Below are positions 33,464 through 42,359 of a stretch of 60,077 bases of DNA, piece by piece. This stretch comes from Thermoflexus hugenholtzii JAD2 (lineage in GTDB: Bacteria; Chloroflexota; Anaerolineae; J036; Brachytrichaceae), in NCBI GenBank assembly GCA_945877855.1, contig CAMDWA010000006.1, positions 1 through 60,077 on the forward strand, written 5' to 3'. Under the pieces are notes generated by a model. That model was not told the DNA's origin and searched no databases. It saw only the letters and a list, made by a program, of their open reading frames with translations. Positions within the stretch are counted from its first letter, which is position 1, and the number at the start of each line of letters is the position of its first letter. Both the position numbers and the translations under genes were made by a program.

Positions 33464-34294
33464 ATGCATAGATTCATCACATTTTTTACCATCAGCTTAT
33501 TTGCGTTCACCTCCCTTTTTTTTTACCCTCAATATGCTGCGGCAAATGTCACCAATCCTGGGCTAAATGAGCCAAACAAAGCGGCGATTATTCATATTGT
33601 CAAAAGGGGCGAAACCTTATATCGCATTGCCCTGACCTATGGGGTGAACAGCCAAGCCATTATGGCTGCAAATGGGATGCGTAGCACCAAGATTATTTTA
33701 GGGCAAGCTTTAATGATTCCCGGCAAAAATAGTTCCAGCGTCCCCATTCGCCCCGCCACGCCCAAAATACCACCCAAAACAAGCATATTAGCACCTCCCT
33801 CGCCCCCCAATGCCCCCCAAAAAATATCATCACCTGTTGATCAAATTTATATGCCGGTCATTCTTGCTCATAATGAGCGGGTCGCCGCGCTTGGCGCAAC
33901 CAATGTGCCGACGGCGGGCAAATATGTTTGGGTGAGCATTAGCCAACAGCGCATGATGATGTATGAAAATGGCAAATTGGTGCACGAGAATTTGGTCAGT
34001 ACCGGGCGGGTTGGCTCAGAAACCGCCACTGGCAACTTTCGTATCAAAACCAAACTGGAGCGCCCCTATAGCCGCTTATGGAATTTGTGGATGCCAAACT
34101 GGCTTGGTATTTATGATGTTGGGCCATATGAAAATGGTTTTCATGCCCATCCTAGCACACCTAGCGGCACTGTGGTTTGGAAAGAAAGCCTCGGTAAGCC
34201 CGCTTCATTTGGTTGTATTGTGTTGTCTGACAGTGATTCGGCGTTGTTATATGCATGGGCCGATATTGGCACGCCGGTCGCCATTCGGCCCTAG
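33464..34294 (+). CDS. LysM + YkuD L,D-transpeptidase-like protein, copy 1
   Basis: A 276-residue exported protein: signal peptide (about 1-27), LysM (IIHIVKRGETLYRIALTYGVNSQAI, about 44-88), a Pro-rich linker, then a YkuD domain (about 150-276). The domain starts YVWVSISQQRMMMYENGKLV and ends with PASFGCIVLSD. The catalytic Cys is kept, but the usual SHGC(I)N reads SFGCIV, so the His before Gly-Cys is replaced by Phe. It would bind peptidoglycan and form or edit 3-3 cross-links. A similar gene follows after a repeat cluster. Confidence 0.87.
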   Translation: MHRFITFFTISLFAFTSLFFYPQYAAANVTNPGLNEPNKAAIIHIVKRGETLYRIALTYGVNSQAIMAANGMRSTKIILGQALMIPGKNSSSVPIRPATPKIPPKTSILAPPSPPNAPQKISSPVDQIYMPVILAHNERVAALGATNVPTAGKYVWVSISQQRMMMYENGKLVHENLVSTGRVGSETATGNFRIKTKLERPYSRLWNLWMPNWLGIYDVGPYENGFHAHPSTPSGTVVWKESLGKPASFGCIVLSDSDSALLYAWADIGTPVAIRP

Positions 34295-34442
34295 GTCTAA
34301 TTCCCTACATCTTTATCAAAGTATTTCCTTTCAATAGACTTCGTGTTTTTCAATTGCAATGTTCGTTGCAACCGTCTATTATTGATAAAGCAAATTCTGA
34401 ATTGATGAAAAATTTTGCCGATTTTACTAAACTGAGGTTTTC

Positions 34443-34497
34443 GCCGATTTCACTATCCCTCCTCAAGCTACGCTTGAGGAGGGATAGTGAAATCGGC
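34443..34497. repeat. Palindromic element, type A copy 1
   Basis: A 26-bp perfect inverted repeat whose outer part is GCCGATTTCACTATC and inner part CCTCCTCAAGC, with a TAC loop. It is followed by CGGCATTCCACAATTTTTAC. It lies in the 320-nt gap between the two LysM-transpeptidase genes. Confidence 0.9.
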
Positions 34498-34525
34498 ATT
34501 CCACAATTTTTACCCGTTCGAAGTA

Positions 34526-34600
34526 TATCTATGCCTCAAAGCTAGGCTTGGGGGCATAGATAGTGAAATTGACCCTTCATCTTTTAGGCATTTGCGCTAT
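34526..34600. repeat. Palindromic element, type A copy 2 (degenerate)
   Basis: An imperfect hairpin TATCTATGCC...GGCATAGATA (34526-34562), then AGTGAAATTGACCCTTCAT and CTTTTAGGCATTTGCGCT. The right end is nearly identical to that of the 56.8-kb copy. It ends about 15 nt before the second LysM-transpeptidase start and may supply its promoter. Confidence 0.75.
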
Positions 34601-34614
34601 TCAATAACATTGCC

Positions 34615-35304
34615 ATGAAAAAACTCTTTACGCTCACATTTTTGCTATTTTCTCTTTTAGGCAACGTCTTATTTTCGGCGCAAACCGCAAATGCTGGGGG
34701 CGACCCCGCCGCCCCAGCGCCAATCGGCAACGCATTTACCTACGTCGTTAAACGGGGCGATTCTCTTTCGGTTATTGCTCGGCGTTATGGCATTACTTTA
34801 AATGCACTGGTGCAGGCCAATCGTCTCACCCGTTGGACCATTTACCCGGGGCAACAACTCACGGTGCCAAGCAAAACAACCCCAAGCACTGGTAGCACCA
34901 CCCCACAAACACCCGCCCCAAGCAAAAATAAAAGTATTTATGTCAGCATTAGCCAACAACGTATGTATGTTTATGAAAATGGGGCACAAATTTATACTTT
35001 CCCCGTAAGCACAGGTCAGGCTGGCCGCGAAACGTTGCCGGGCAATTATCGTGTTAAAACCCGAATTAGCCGCGCTTGGGGTTCGGCTTGGCGCATTTGG
35101 ATGCCAAGTTGGCTCGGCATTTATGATGTTGGTCGATACGAAAATGGTATACACGCCGTGCCCATCACCGAAAATGGTGAAGTAATGTGGGAAAACTCAA
35201 TTGGGCAACCAGCCTCATATGGCTGTGTGGTGTTGCGTACCAACGATGCCGCCACACTATATCAATGGGCCGATTTAGGCACCCCCGTCACAATTCGACA
35301 TTAA
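34615..35304 (+). CDS. LysM + YkuD L,D-transpeptidase-like protein, copy 2
   Basis: A 229-residue exported protein with signal peptide (1-27, cleaved near ANAGG), LysM (FTYVVKRGDSLSVIARRYGITLNAL, about 42-82), a Thr/Pro linker, and YkuD (YVSISQQRMYVYENGAQIYTF to PASYGCVVLRTND). As in copy 1, the motif is YGCVV where SHGCIN is usual. The two genes share SWLGIYDVG/NWLGIYDVG and domain order and are probably tandem duplicates. It ends 17-26 nt before the PIG-L gene. Confidence 0.87.
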   Translation: MKKLFTLTFLLFSLLGNVLFSAQTANAGGDPAAPAPIGNAFTYVVKRGDSLSVIARRYGITLNALVQANRLTRWTIYPGQQLTVPSKTTPSTGSTTPQTPAPSKNKSIYVSISQQRMYVYENGAQIYTFPVSTGQAGRETLPGNYRVKTRISRAWGSAWRIWMPSWLGIYDVGRYENGIHAVPITENGEVMWENSIGQPASYGCVVLRTNDAATLYQWADLGTPVTIRH

Positions 35305-35329
35305 AAATAGCGTATGATGTATGACGAAA

Positions 35330-36175
35330 ATGGTCATCTTCATTTCTCCTCATCTGGATGATATCGCGTTATCGTGTGGTGGGTTTGCGCATCAATGTGT
35401 GCAGGCCGGGCGCAAAACCGTCATTGTGAGTGTTTGCACTGCCGATGCCCCACCACGCGCACAACTTTCACCCACCGCCCTACGCATTCACGATATCGAA
35501 TGGCGCTTAGGCGATCACCCCTACATTGTCCGCCGCGCCGAAGACATCCGCGCCTGCAACTTATTGGGGGCACAGGCTGTGCATCTTAATCTGCTCGATG
35601 CTATCTATCGCTACGGTGCCGATGGTAAACCCTATTATTTAGAAGATTTTATGGGTGGGCGAGTCATGCCTGCTGATTTTGCAACTCAAGGCCAACAGTT
35701 ACAAGCTAGCCTACACGCCCTTCTAACCGATTTAACCCACAATCAAGATAAACACGCGCTAATGGGCGTTGTGCCCTTAGCCTTGGGCGGGCATATCGAT
35801 CATGTCATTACCCGCCATAGCGCCGAGGCCGTGTTTGCAGAATGGGGTATTCCCTTGTCTTATTACGAAGACTTCCCCTACGCCGAAAAAGACGATGTGT
35901 TATCTCGCGCTGAAATGCGCGGTAAAACCGCCCACACAGTCGCTTTATCCGAAGCCGATATTAGCGCTCGCATCAACGCCATTTTGTGTTACACCTCGCA
36001 ACTTGAGGCGGTTTTTCATGTCGAGCAACCCCCCAATGTCTTAGAGGCAGTCGCCAAACGGGTGCGTCGTTATGTCACCCACGCCAATGGCGAGCGTTAT
36101 TGGCTTATTGGCAATCCATATCAACGCTTGGTGCGCGTCCCTACGGTCAATCAAAAAATATTTGGGACGATTTAA
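35330..36175 (+). CDS. PIG-L family deacetylase
   Basis: About 281 residues of the LmbE/PIG-L zinc deacetylase family. FISPHLDDIALSCGGF contains the HxDD metal motif, and GGHIDHVITRHSAE supplies the HxxxH-type ligands. These enzymes remove N-acetyl groups from GlcNAc conjugates or antibiotics; the substrate is unknown. An upstream ATG exists at 35321, but TATGAT (35313-35318) ends only 2 nt before it, so the ATG at 35330 (MVIFISPHLDD) is preferred. It lies close behind the second LysM-transpeptidase and might modify cell-wall glycans. Confidence 0.85.
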   Translation: MVIFISPHLDDIALSCGGFAHQCVQAGRKTVIVSVCTADAPPRAQLSPTALRIHDIEWRLGDHPYIVRRAEDIRACNLLGAQAVHLNLLDAIYRYGADGKPYYLEDFMGGRVMPADFATQGQQLQASLHALLTDLTHNQDKHALMGVVPLALGGHIDHVITRHSAEAVFAEWGIPLSYYEDFPYAEKDDVLSRAEMRGKTAHTVALSEADISARINAILCYTSQLEAVFHVEQPPNVLEAVAKRVRRYVTHANGERYWLIGNPYQRLVRVPTVNQKIFGTI

Positions 36176-36185
36176 AGTTGCCCTT

Positions 36186-36257
36186 AAAGGCTTCGCTGAT
36201 TTCCCGCCTACGCGGACAGAAATTGCGTCCCCGAAGGAGGATCTCGGCGAAGCCTTT
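36186..36257. terminator. Long stem-loop after the PIG-L gene
   Basis: AAAGGCTTCGC (36186-36196) pairs with GCGAAGCCTTT (36247-36257); an inner GGAC/GTCC helix is possible. It starts 11 nt after the stop. The left arm (AAAGGCTTCGCTGATTTCCC) resembles the type A repeat left arm. Confidence 0.6.
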
Positions 36258-36396
36258 AGGAGCGACATCAGTCGCAGAGGAATAAAGACGCGAGTTTGCT
36301 ATCATCTTGACTCTTACAAAATCAGACAGATTTTTCTGGTTGATTCTGGTATTTATTTCTGCTGAATAGCCGTAAATGCGCGTCTAGGGACACGCA

Positions 36397-36726
36397 TTAA
36401 GCGCTATGCTGAATTGGCTCTTCCCAAGTTTCGGCATACATTAGGGTAATGAGATCACGCGCAAACCCCATCAACCGCTCGCCAGCTTCACGGCCTTGCG
36501 GTGTATTCAGCGATTGGGTCAGCGTGGCAAAGTCGTTAAAAAACAATTCGTGAATGAGGTAATAAGCGGCCTCACCCCTTGGGGCGCCAATGGTGCGGGT
36601 GACAGTGGCCCGCAGCAAATTTGGCACTTTATTAATGACCGGCACATAGCTTTGCGAGAACACATTCTCAAACGATTCGATCTCGTTTGTGGGTGGTTTT
36701 TTAAACAGAATAATGAGTTTGACCAT
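36397..36726 (-). CDS. EthD-family protein
   Basis: A 109-residue dimeric alpha+beta barrel protein. VKLIILFKKPPTNEIESFENVFSQSYVPVINKVPNL and YYLIHELFFNDFATLTQSLNTPQGREAGERLMGF fit the EthD domain. Some relatives take part in ether or aromatic degradation, but most have no known role. It lies 30 nt downstream of guaA on the same strand and may be read from the same transcript; no functional link is evident. Confidence 0.75.
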   Translation of the reverse strand: MVKLIILFKKPPTNEIESFENVFSQSYVPVINKVPNLLRATVTRTIGAPRGEAAYYLIHELFFNDFATLTQSLNTPQGREAGERLMGFARDLITLMYAETWEEPIQHSA

Positions 36727-36755
36727 AACAGATATCTCAATTCTAAGCTAAACCA

Positions 36756-38303
36756 TTACTCCCACTCAATCGTGGCTGGCGGCTTGCTCGTGATGTCATA
36801 AACCACACGATTGATGCCCGACACCTCATTGACAATACGGCTCGAAATGCGGGCGAGTAAATCATAGGGCAATTTAGCCCAATCGGCGGTCATAAAATCA
36901 TCGGTGGTGACAGCGCGAATGGCGCATGTTTCGTGATAGGTGCGTCCATCGCCCATTACCCCGACTGAACGCACCGGCAACAATACCGCAAAAGCCTGTG
37001 AGGTTGCACCCACCCCACGTAATAAGCCCGCCGCGCCTAATTCATCGGTCACAATCTTGTCGGCAGCCCGCAAAGTCGCTAATCGCTCCCACGTGATCGC
37101 CCCAAGACAGCGCACCGCCAAGCCCGGGCCGGGAAACGGCTGCCGCCATACCAATGAATCAGGCAATCCCAATTCTGTGCCGACTGCCCGCACTTCATCT
37201 TTAAACAAAAAACGCAACGGCTCAACCAGCTTAAATTTCATATCGGCGGGCAAACCGCCCACATTGTGATGACTCTTGATCTTGGCGGCGCTTTGTCGTT
37301 CTGGCCCGCGTGATTCAATCACATCTGGGTAAATGGTGCCTTGGCACAAAAAGCCAGCATTTTTGTTGGCGCTGATGGCATTTTCGAAGGTGCGAATAAA
37401 TCTTTCGCCAATAATCTTGCGTTTTTGTTCGGGGTCAGTCACCCCACTCAGCGCCTCGATAAAATCTTCGGCAGCATTCACGGCCACCAAATGTGCCCCC
37501 AAATTGTCGCGAAAAGTTTGCACCACCGTTTCCGATTCGCCCGCCCGCATCATGCCGTTATCAACATAAATACAGGTTAATTGGTCGCCGATGGCGCGAT
37601 GTACCAATGCCGCCGCTACCGACGAATCGACCCCGCCGCTCACACCCGCAATCACATGCCCATCGCCCACCTGTTCACGAATTTTGGCGACTGCTGCCTC
37701 CACCATCGAGTCGGCTGTCCATGAGGCCTTTACCCCAGCCACTCGTAAAAACGATTGTAATAAAACCGTGCCATGTTCAGTATGATTCACTTCGGGGTGA
37801 AACTGCAAGGCATAGATCCCACGGGCTGGGTTTTCCATCGCGGCAATCGGGCAATCGGCGGTTTGGGCAATAGCGCTGAATCCGGGCGGCAACGCCTCAA
37901 CTTTATCGCCGTGGCTGGCCCACACATTAAATGCGCTCGGCAGTTCGCCGAAGCCCGGCAAATGAGACGGCGCTGTGCGCGTCAATCGCGCTCGACCATA
38001 TTCACGGGTGGCAGACCCCGCCACATGCCCACCCAGCGCTCGCGCCAATAATTGCATGCCATAACAAATGCCCAACACCGGCACACCCAGTGCCAAAACA
38101 TAGTCGGGCAAAGTTGGCGCACCAATGTCATAAACCGAGTTTGGCCCGCCCGAAAGAATAATGGCGCGGGGGTTTAACGCCACTATTTTGTCGGCAGGCG
38201 CATCGTGGGGGAATAACTCACAATACACTTTGGCTTCACGCACGCGCCGCGCAATCAGTTGTGAATATTGCGAACCAAAATCAAGAATAACTATACAGTC
38301 CAT
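36756..38303 (-). CDS. guaA: GMP synthase (glutamine-hydrolysing)
   Basis: A 515-residue bifunctional enzyme making GMP from XMP. The N-terminal class I amidotransferase has [15 protein letters not shown] (catalytic Cys) and [13 protein letters not shown] (His/Glu). The PP-loop ATPase is [17 protein letters not shown], and the C-terminal dimer domain ends [19 protein letters not shown], as is standard. Full length. Two purine phosphoribosyltransferase genes lie 1.1-2.3 kb upstream on the same strand, so purine salvage and synthesis genes group here. Confidence 0.97.
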   Translation of the reverse strand: MDCIVILDFGSQYSQLIARRVREAKVYCELFPHDAPADKIVALNPRAIILSGGPNSVYDIGAPTLPDYVLALGVPVLGICYGMQLLARALGGHVAGSATREYGRARLTRTAPSHLPGFGELPSAFNVWASHGDKVEALPPGFSAIAQTADCPIAAMENPARGIYALQFHPEVNHTEHGTVLLQSFLRVAGVKASWTADSMVEAAVAKIREQVGDGHVIAGVSGGVDSSVAAALVHRAIGDQLTCIYVDNGMMRAGESETVVQTFRDNLGAHLVAVNAAEDFIEALSGVTDPEQKRKIIGERFIRTFENAISANKNAGFLCQGTIYPDVIESRGPERQSAAKIKSHHNVGGLPADMKFKLVEPLRFLFKDEVRAVGTELGLPDSLVWRQPFPGPGLAVRCLGAITWERLATLRAADKIVTDELGAAGLLRGVGATSQAFAVLLPVRSVGVMGDGRTYHETCAIRAVTTDDFMTADWAKLPYDLLARISSRIVNEVSGINRVVYDITSKPPATIEWE

Positions 38304-38330
38304 TTTTTGTAAAATTTACAGATTAAGAAA

Positions 38331-38352
38331 AGTTGCCGATTTCACTGATCGA
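38331..38352. repeat. Partial type A element next to a gene end
   Basis: GTTGCCGATTTCACTGATCG matches the left arm GCCGATTTCACTATC of the palindromic family without the matching right arm. It sits between guaA and the 3' end of the transpeptidase gene. Confidence 0.5.
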
Positions 38353-38354
38353 TA

Positions 38355-39386
38355 TCATGAATCACGCACCACAACCAATGTGCCCGGGCTGCTGCGGCTG
38401 GCATATTGTCGCGCCGCCACCGCATTGGCACGCGGGGTGCTCCAGCGCCAAATCCACATTGCATCGGCGCTACTCAAATTAATGCAGCCGTGTGTACGGC
38501 GAGCACCCCAATCAAAATGCCAATAAGCCCCATGAAAAGCAATTCCAGAATTGGTGAAGTAAGTTGGAAAGGGCACACCCGGTAAATCATAGGCATCGGT
38601 TCGGCCTTGGGAGCCGCTCATGTGGGTGGTTGGTGCTTTTTGAATGACGCGATAGCGACCCGCTGGCGTATATTTATTTGCCACCCGCTCACCACTGGCG
38701 CATTTGGCTTGAAAAACGGCGCGGTTATTTTCAAATGCCGTTACCAAATGGGTGCGCAAATCAACATCGAGCCGTTTATTGGCGGTGTTAATATTGGCCG
38801 AAATGGGAGCAAGCTCGGCAGGGGTGAAGCGCCGTAAGGCATAGGCTGGCACATAGCCGCCCCCACGCACCCCATCACTAATTCGATACCACCATTCGTT
38901 AGCGGTTTGCATCCCATCAACCACGCGATAAACCGAGCTGTAATAAGCCAAATAATTTACTTTGGCCGAGCGATTTGGCAGAGCCAAAATACCGACATAA
39001 GGCACAGTGACCTCGGCCCAAAACTTGGCGCGGGCCTCGGTCACCGAGACGGGCGCATTCGGGCGGTCATCCACCAACTGCACATAAGACGAATGCACAT
39101 ACCCCCCCGCCGTGCGAAACCATACCGCGTTATTATTTTCGCCATAAGGTGTGCCTATTACTTGCTCAATAATAGGTAAAACGGTATTGGCTGGCAACAC
39201 CGGGCTGCTTTGGCTGCCAATGGTGGGCGATGAATCGAGCACATAATCGACTGTTAGCCGCAATTTGGGCAGCGGTGGTGGCACAGCGCTTTGGCGCGCA
39301 TAAATAAGCCGACTCGGCAAGTTAACCGCCGTCAGCGCCAAAGTGCTTTTACCTATAACAGTGAGAAGTGAACGACGTGAAATCAT
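38355..39386 (-). CDS. Tat-exported L,D-transpeptidase (YkuD) with SH3-like domain
   Basis: 343 residues. The N-terminus ISRRSLLTVIGKSTLALTAV is a twin-arginine signal. SH3-like strands follow (NNAVWFRTAGGYVHSSYVQLV, WWYRISDGVRGGGYVPAYAL). A YkuD domain starts near residue 195 (KRLDVDLRTHLVTAFENN). It ends with GIAFHGAYWHFDWGARRTHGCINLSSADAMWIW, with the intact HxxG...THGCINLS catalytic motif. It should cross-link peptidoglycan or attach proteins outside the membrane. Unlike the two LysM-linked copies, it keeps the canonical His-Gly-Cys. Confidence 0.9.
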   Translation of the reverse strand: MISRRSLLTVIGKSTLALTAVNLPSRLIYARQSAVPPPLPKLRLTVDYVLDSSPTIGSQSSPVLPANTVLPIIEQVIGTPYGENNNAVWFRTAGGYVHSSYVQLVDDRPNAPVSVTEARAKFWAEVTVPYVGILALPNRSAKVNYLAYYSSVYRVVDGMQTANEWWYRISDGVRGGGYVPAYALRRFTPAELAPISANINTANKRLDVDLRTHLVTAFENNRAVFQAKCASGERVANKYTPAGRYRVIQKAPTTHMSGSQGRTDAYDLPGVPFPTYFTNSGIAFHGAYWHFDWGARRTHGCINLSSADAMWIWRWSTPRANAVAARQYASRSSPGTLVVVRDS

Positions 39387-39440
39387 GGTAGCAAACCATT
39401 AAACCATGATGTGTGCATTATTGTTGCCAACATTTAATGA

Positions 39441-40007
39441 TTAAAAGGCAATCTTGCCATCATCCATATTGATGATGGTCGCAAGCGTTTCAATGGGCAC
39501 ACCATATTGCGCCAACAACGCCCGCCCACCTTCAAATTGCTTTTCAACCAATGCCCCAATGCCAACCAATTGGGCATCGGCTTGTTGCACCAACCGCACC
39601 AACCCCTCGGTGGTTAAGCCGGTGGCTAAAAAGTCATCAATAATTAAAATACGCTCACCCGCATGAACAAACTCTGACGACACGATTAAATCAACCATCA
39701 CACCTTTGGTGTGAGATGGGGCTTGGGTGTGATAAACCTTGGCTGGCATGGTGATGGGTTTCTTTTTGCGGGCATATACCACTGGCAAGCCCAGAAATGC
39801 CCCCGTCATCACCGCCGGTGCAATGCCCGAAATCTCAGCCGTTAATATCTTTTGTGCGCCCACATGGGCAAATCGTTGTGCCAGTGCTTCGCCGCAAGCT
39901 TGCATCAACACTGGGTCAACTTGGTGGTTGATAAACCCATCAACCTTCAAAATCCCATTTCCGAGATTACGACCATCGCGCATAATGCGCTGTATAAGTG
40001 CGTCCAT
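39441..40007 (-). CDS. xpt: Xanthine phosphoribosyltransferase
   Basis: A 188-residue type I phosphoribosyltransferase converting xanthine and PRPP to XMP. The PRPP loop is ERILIIDDFLATGLTTEGL. MDALIQRIMRDGRNLGNGILKVDGFINHQVDP and KILTAEISGIAPAVMTGAFLGLPVVYARKKKP are typical Xpt segments. Its product feeds GuaA, encoded nearby. Minus-strand TACACT (40014-40019) lies 6 nt before the ATG, so the mRNA is probably leaderless even though another phosphoribosyltransferase gene lies just upstream. Confidence 0.93.
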   Translation of the reverse strand: MDALIQRIMRDGRNLGNGILKVDGFINHQVDPVLMQACGEALAQRFAHVGAQKILTAEISGIAPAVMTGAFLGLPVVYARKKKPITMPAKVYHTQAPSHTKGVMVDLIVSSEFVHAGERILIIDDFLATGLTTEGLVRLVQQADAQLVGIGALVEKQFEGGRALLAQYGVPIETLATIINMDDGKIAF

Positions 40008-40013
40008 TTAGAT

Positions 40014-40019
40014 AGTGTA
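40014..40019 (-). promoter_or_regulatory. -10 box of a predicted leaderless promoter
   Basis: TACACT on the minus strand with 6 nt to the xpt ATG at 40007. Confidence 0.4.
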
Positions 40020-40070
40020 GCAGACACACAAAAGACAAAACGCTAGATAAAACCGTGTTATTCGTTACGG

Positions 40071-40631
40071 TTAATCTACAAAAACCGGCAAATGACCAAG
40101 CGCAATAATATGTGACCATTTGGCGCGGTCGCCTTCGGTCAAAATAGCAGCATCGCCAATCACTTCGGCGTTGGCTTTTTGCAAAATTAAGCGCATCCCT
40201 TGCAAAGTGCTGCCTGTGCTGATTACATCATCTAGCACAATCACTTTTTTGCCGGCAATGAGTTCGCGATCTTTGGCATCTAAATATAGTGTTTGGGGTT
40301 TGCCGGTTGTGATAGACAAGGTTTCGGCTGAGATGGCATCACCCATATAAGGTTTGTAGGTTTTGCGCAATACCACGTAGGGCATTGCCGTGTTTCGCAA
40401 AAGCCCCACTTCAACTGCTAGGGCATGTGCTAATGGAATACTTTTGGCCTCGGCAGTTACGAATATTTCGGCTTGTGCAGGGATTAATTGTGCCAACGCC
40501 TTGGCTGCTGCTTGCACCAATTCGGTATCGCCCAAAATATTTAGCACGGCGATCCGAACTCCGGGCGCAACTGCCATTAACGGCAGGTCTCGCTTAACCC
40601 CAGCAATGATAATAGGATGTGTATCTGACAT
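40071..40631 (-). CDS. Adenine/hypoxanthine-type phosphoribosyltransferase
   Basis: A 186-residue type I phosphoribosyltransferase. The PRPP-binding loop is GKKVIVLDDVISTGSTLQGM, and AEIFVTAEAKSIPLAHALAVE and PYVVLRKTYKPYMGD resemble adenine phosphoribosyltransferase and its archaeal-type relatives. Base specificity cannot be fixed from sequence. It is 63 nt upstream of xpt on the same strand; together they form a purine-salvage pair. Confidence 0.85.
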   Translation of the reverse strand: MSDTHPIIIAGVKRDLPLMAVAPGVRIAVLNILGDTELVQAAAKALAQLIPAQAEIFVTAEAKSIPLAHALAVEVGLLRNTAMPYVVLRKTYKPYMGDAISAETLSITTGKPQTLYLDAKDRELIAGKKVIVLDDVISTGSTLQGMRLILQKANAEVIGDAAILTEGDRAKWSHIIALGHLPVFVD

Positions 40632-40717
40632 AATAATCGTTAAATATACTGAAAAAACCTAGTTCTGAGAAATTTTATGGATGGATGGTATCACCTCAAA
40701 AAACAGGGGTAAGTAAA

Positions 40718-40826
40718 ACAAATTTTCGCGAACTCACTATATGACCTTTGCCACTGCCCGCAAAGGTCATATAGTGAGTTCGGCATTACGCCTTTTGGGG
40801 GTTCCCCCAAATTATTGAGACGATAC
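40718..40826. repeat. Dispersed intergenic element, type B copy 2 with perfect hairpin
   Basis: ACAAATTTTCGCG leads into a perfect 23-bp inverted repeat (40729-40751 with 40760-40782, arm CGAACTCACTATATGACC...). CGGCATTACGCCTTTTGG, a GGGGGTTCCCCC hairpin and AATTATTGAGACGATAC follow. It occupies most of the 260-nt gap between murA and the phosphoribosyltransferase gene. Confidence 0.9.
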
Positions 40827-40891
40827 ACGGGCGCGACTACAATTTTACAAGTCCAGAATCATCTTGACCGCTACAGATTTTGGCATTCTGT

Positions 40892-42166
40892 TTATTTTCG
40901 CTCGATCTGCGCCCCTAATTTGCGCAATTTCTCATCAAACTTTTCGTAGCCACGCTCAATTTGCGAAATATTACCGATCACGCTTTCGCCTTCGGCACAC
41001 AAAGCCGCAATTACCAGCGCCACACCAGCCCGAATATCGGGGCTTTGCACACGATCATCGTGCAATTGTGATTTGCCTTGAATCACGACACGATGAGGAT
41101 CGCACACCACAATTTGCGCCCCCATGCCTATTAAACGATCGACAAAATAGAGGCGGCTCTCAAACATTTTTTCGTGAATCATGATCGTGCCTTCGGCTTG
41201 GGTAGCTGCCACGACCACAAGGCTCATGGCATCGGCTGGGAAGCTCGGCCAAATACCATCATCGATTTTAGGAATGGCCCCACCAAGGTCTGGCACGACT
41301 CGTAGCTGTTGACCGCCCGGCACAAAAATATCTTCGCCGCGTCGCTCAAATTCAATCCCCAAGCGGCCCAACATAATATGCGTCATGCGGTGGTCTTCGG
41401 GGCGGGCATTGCGAATGAGAATCCCATCGCCGATGACGGCCCCCAACACGATAAAACTGGTCACTTCGATGTTATCGGTGCCGACTGTAAATTCACAGCC
41501 ATGCAATTTTTGCACGCCGTGAATGGTGAGCACATTTGAGCCAATATTATGAATATGAGCGCCCATTTTGACCAAGCAATGACACAAGTCTTGCACATGA
41601 GGTTCGCTGGCCACATTGCGCAAAATGGTGCTGCCCCGTGCCAAAACAGCGGCAGTGATGGCATTTTCGGTCGCGGTGACACTGGCCTCATCCAACATAA
41701 TATCGGCCCCGGTAAGTTGCTGCGCCGAAAACCCAAAATCGCGCCCAATATTGATCTCGGTGCCCAAGGCCCGTAACGCCAAAAAATGGGTATCGAGACG
41801 GCGACGCCCAATCACATCACCGCCGGGTGGCGGTAGGGTAATTTGGCCGGTGCGGGCCAACATTGGCCCAGCCAATAAAATGCTGGCGCGAATGGCGCGA
41901 CATAAATCTGAATTGAGGGTGGTGGTGTTAACATTTTTTGCATGAACACGCACGCTATTGTCAGCAACCCATTCAACGTTAGCCCCCAATGATTCAACTA
42001 ATTTAAGCAATGCCAACACATCACGAATGCGTGGCACATTGTGCAGGGTAACGGGTTCATCGGTAAGTAAGGTGGCGGCAATGAGTGGAAGGGCAGCATT
42101 TTTGTTGCCTGATGGTGTAACTTCGCCGTGAAGTCGCACACCACCTTTAATGACATATTCTGGCAT
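40892..42166 (-). CDS. murA: UDP-N-acetylglucosamine 1-carboxyvinyltransferase, Cys-to-Asp variant
   Basis: A 424-residue enzyme transferring enolpyruvate to UDP-GlcNAc, the first committed peptidoglycan step. MPEYVIKGGVRLHGEV, SGNKNAALPLIAA and RIRDVLALLKLVESLGA fit MurA. The active-site loop reads LPPPGGDVIGRRRLD: residue 117 (codon 41816-41818) is Asp where E. coli has Cys115. The same change occurs in Mycobacterium and Chlamydia and makes MurA insensitive to fosfomycin. The ATG at 42166 is used; farther in-frame starts add 37 atypical residues. It is upstream of the purine salvage genes. Confidence 0.93.
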   Translation of the reverse strand: MPEYVIKGGVRLHGEVTPSGNKNAALPLIAATLLTDEPVTLHNVPRIRDVLALLKLVESLGANVEWVADNSVRVHAKNVNTTTLNSDLCRAIRASILLAGPMLARTGQITLPPPGGDVIGRRRLDTHFLALRALGTEINIGRDFGFSAQQLTGADIMLDEASVTATENAITAAVLARGSTILRNVASEPHVQDLCHCLVKMGAHIHNIGSNVLTIHGVQKLHGCEFTVGTDNIEVTSFIVLGAVIGDGILIRNARPEDHRMTHIMLGRLGIEFERRGEDIFVPGGQQLRVVPDLGGAIPKIDDGIWPSFPADAMSLVVVAATQAEGTIMIHEKMFESRLYFVDRLIGMGAQIVVCDPHRVVIQGKSQLHDDRVQSPDIRAGVALVIAALCAEGESVIGNISQIERGYEKFDEKLRKLGAQIERK

Positions 42167-42255
42167 GGTTGTATCTTCGGTGAATTTTACGCACTTATTA
42201 AGTAGCGCGATGGGCGCAAAGTATACAAGTGCCTGACGCAAACAATAGCAATTAA

Positions 42256-42320
42256 AACAAATTTTTGCCGAAATCACTATGGCAGCCTGTTGGGGAGTGC
42301 CCCGAATTATTGAGAAGATA
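42256..42320. repeat. Dispersed intergenic element, type B copy 3
   Basis: ACAAATTTTTGCCGAAATCACTAT, shorter than other copies in its middle, then GGGGAGTGCCCC and AATTATTGAGAAGATAT. It lies between divergent murA and fabL, and its right end is 22-40 nt before fabL's -10 region. Confidence 0.8.
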
Positions 42321-42359
42321 TGTAAGCAGCTTATAAATTAGAGATAATTCAACCTTGAT

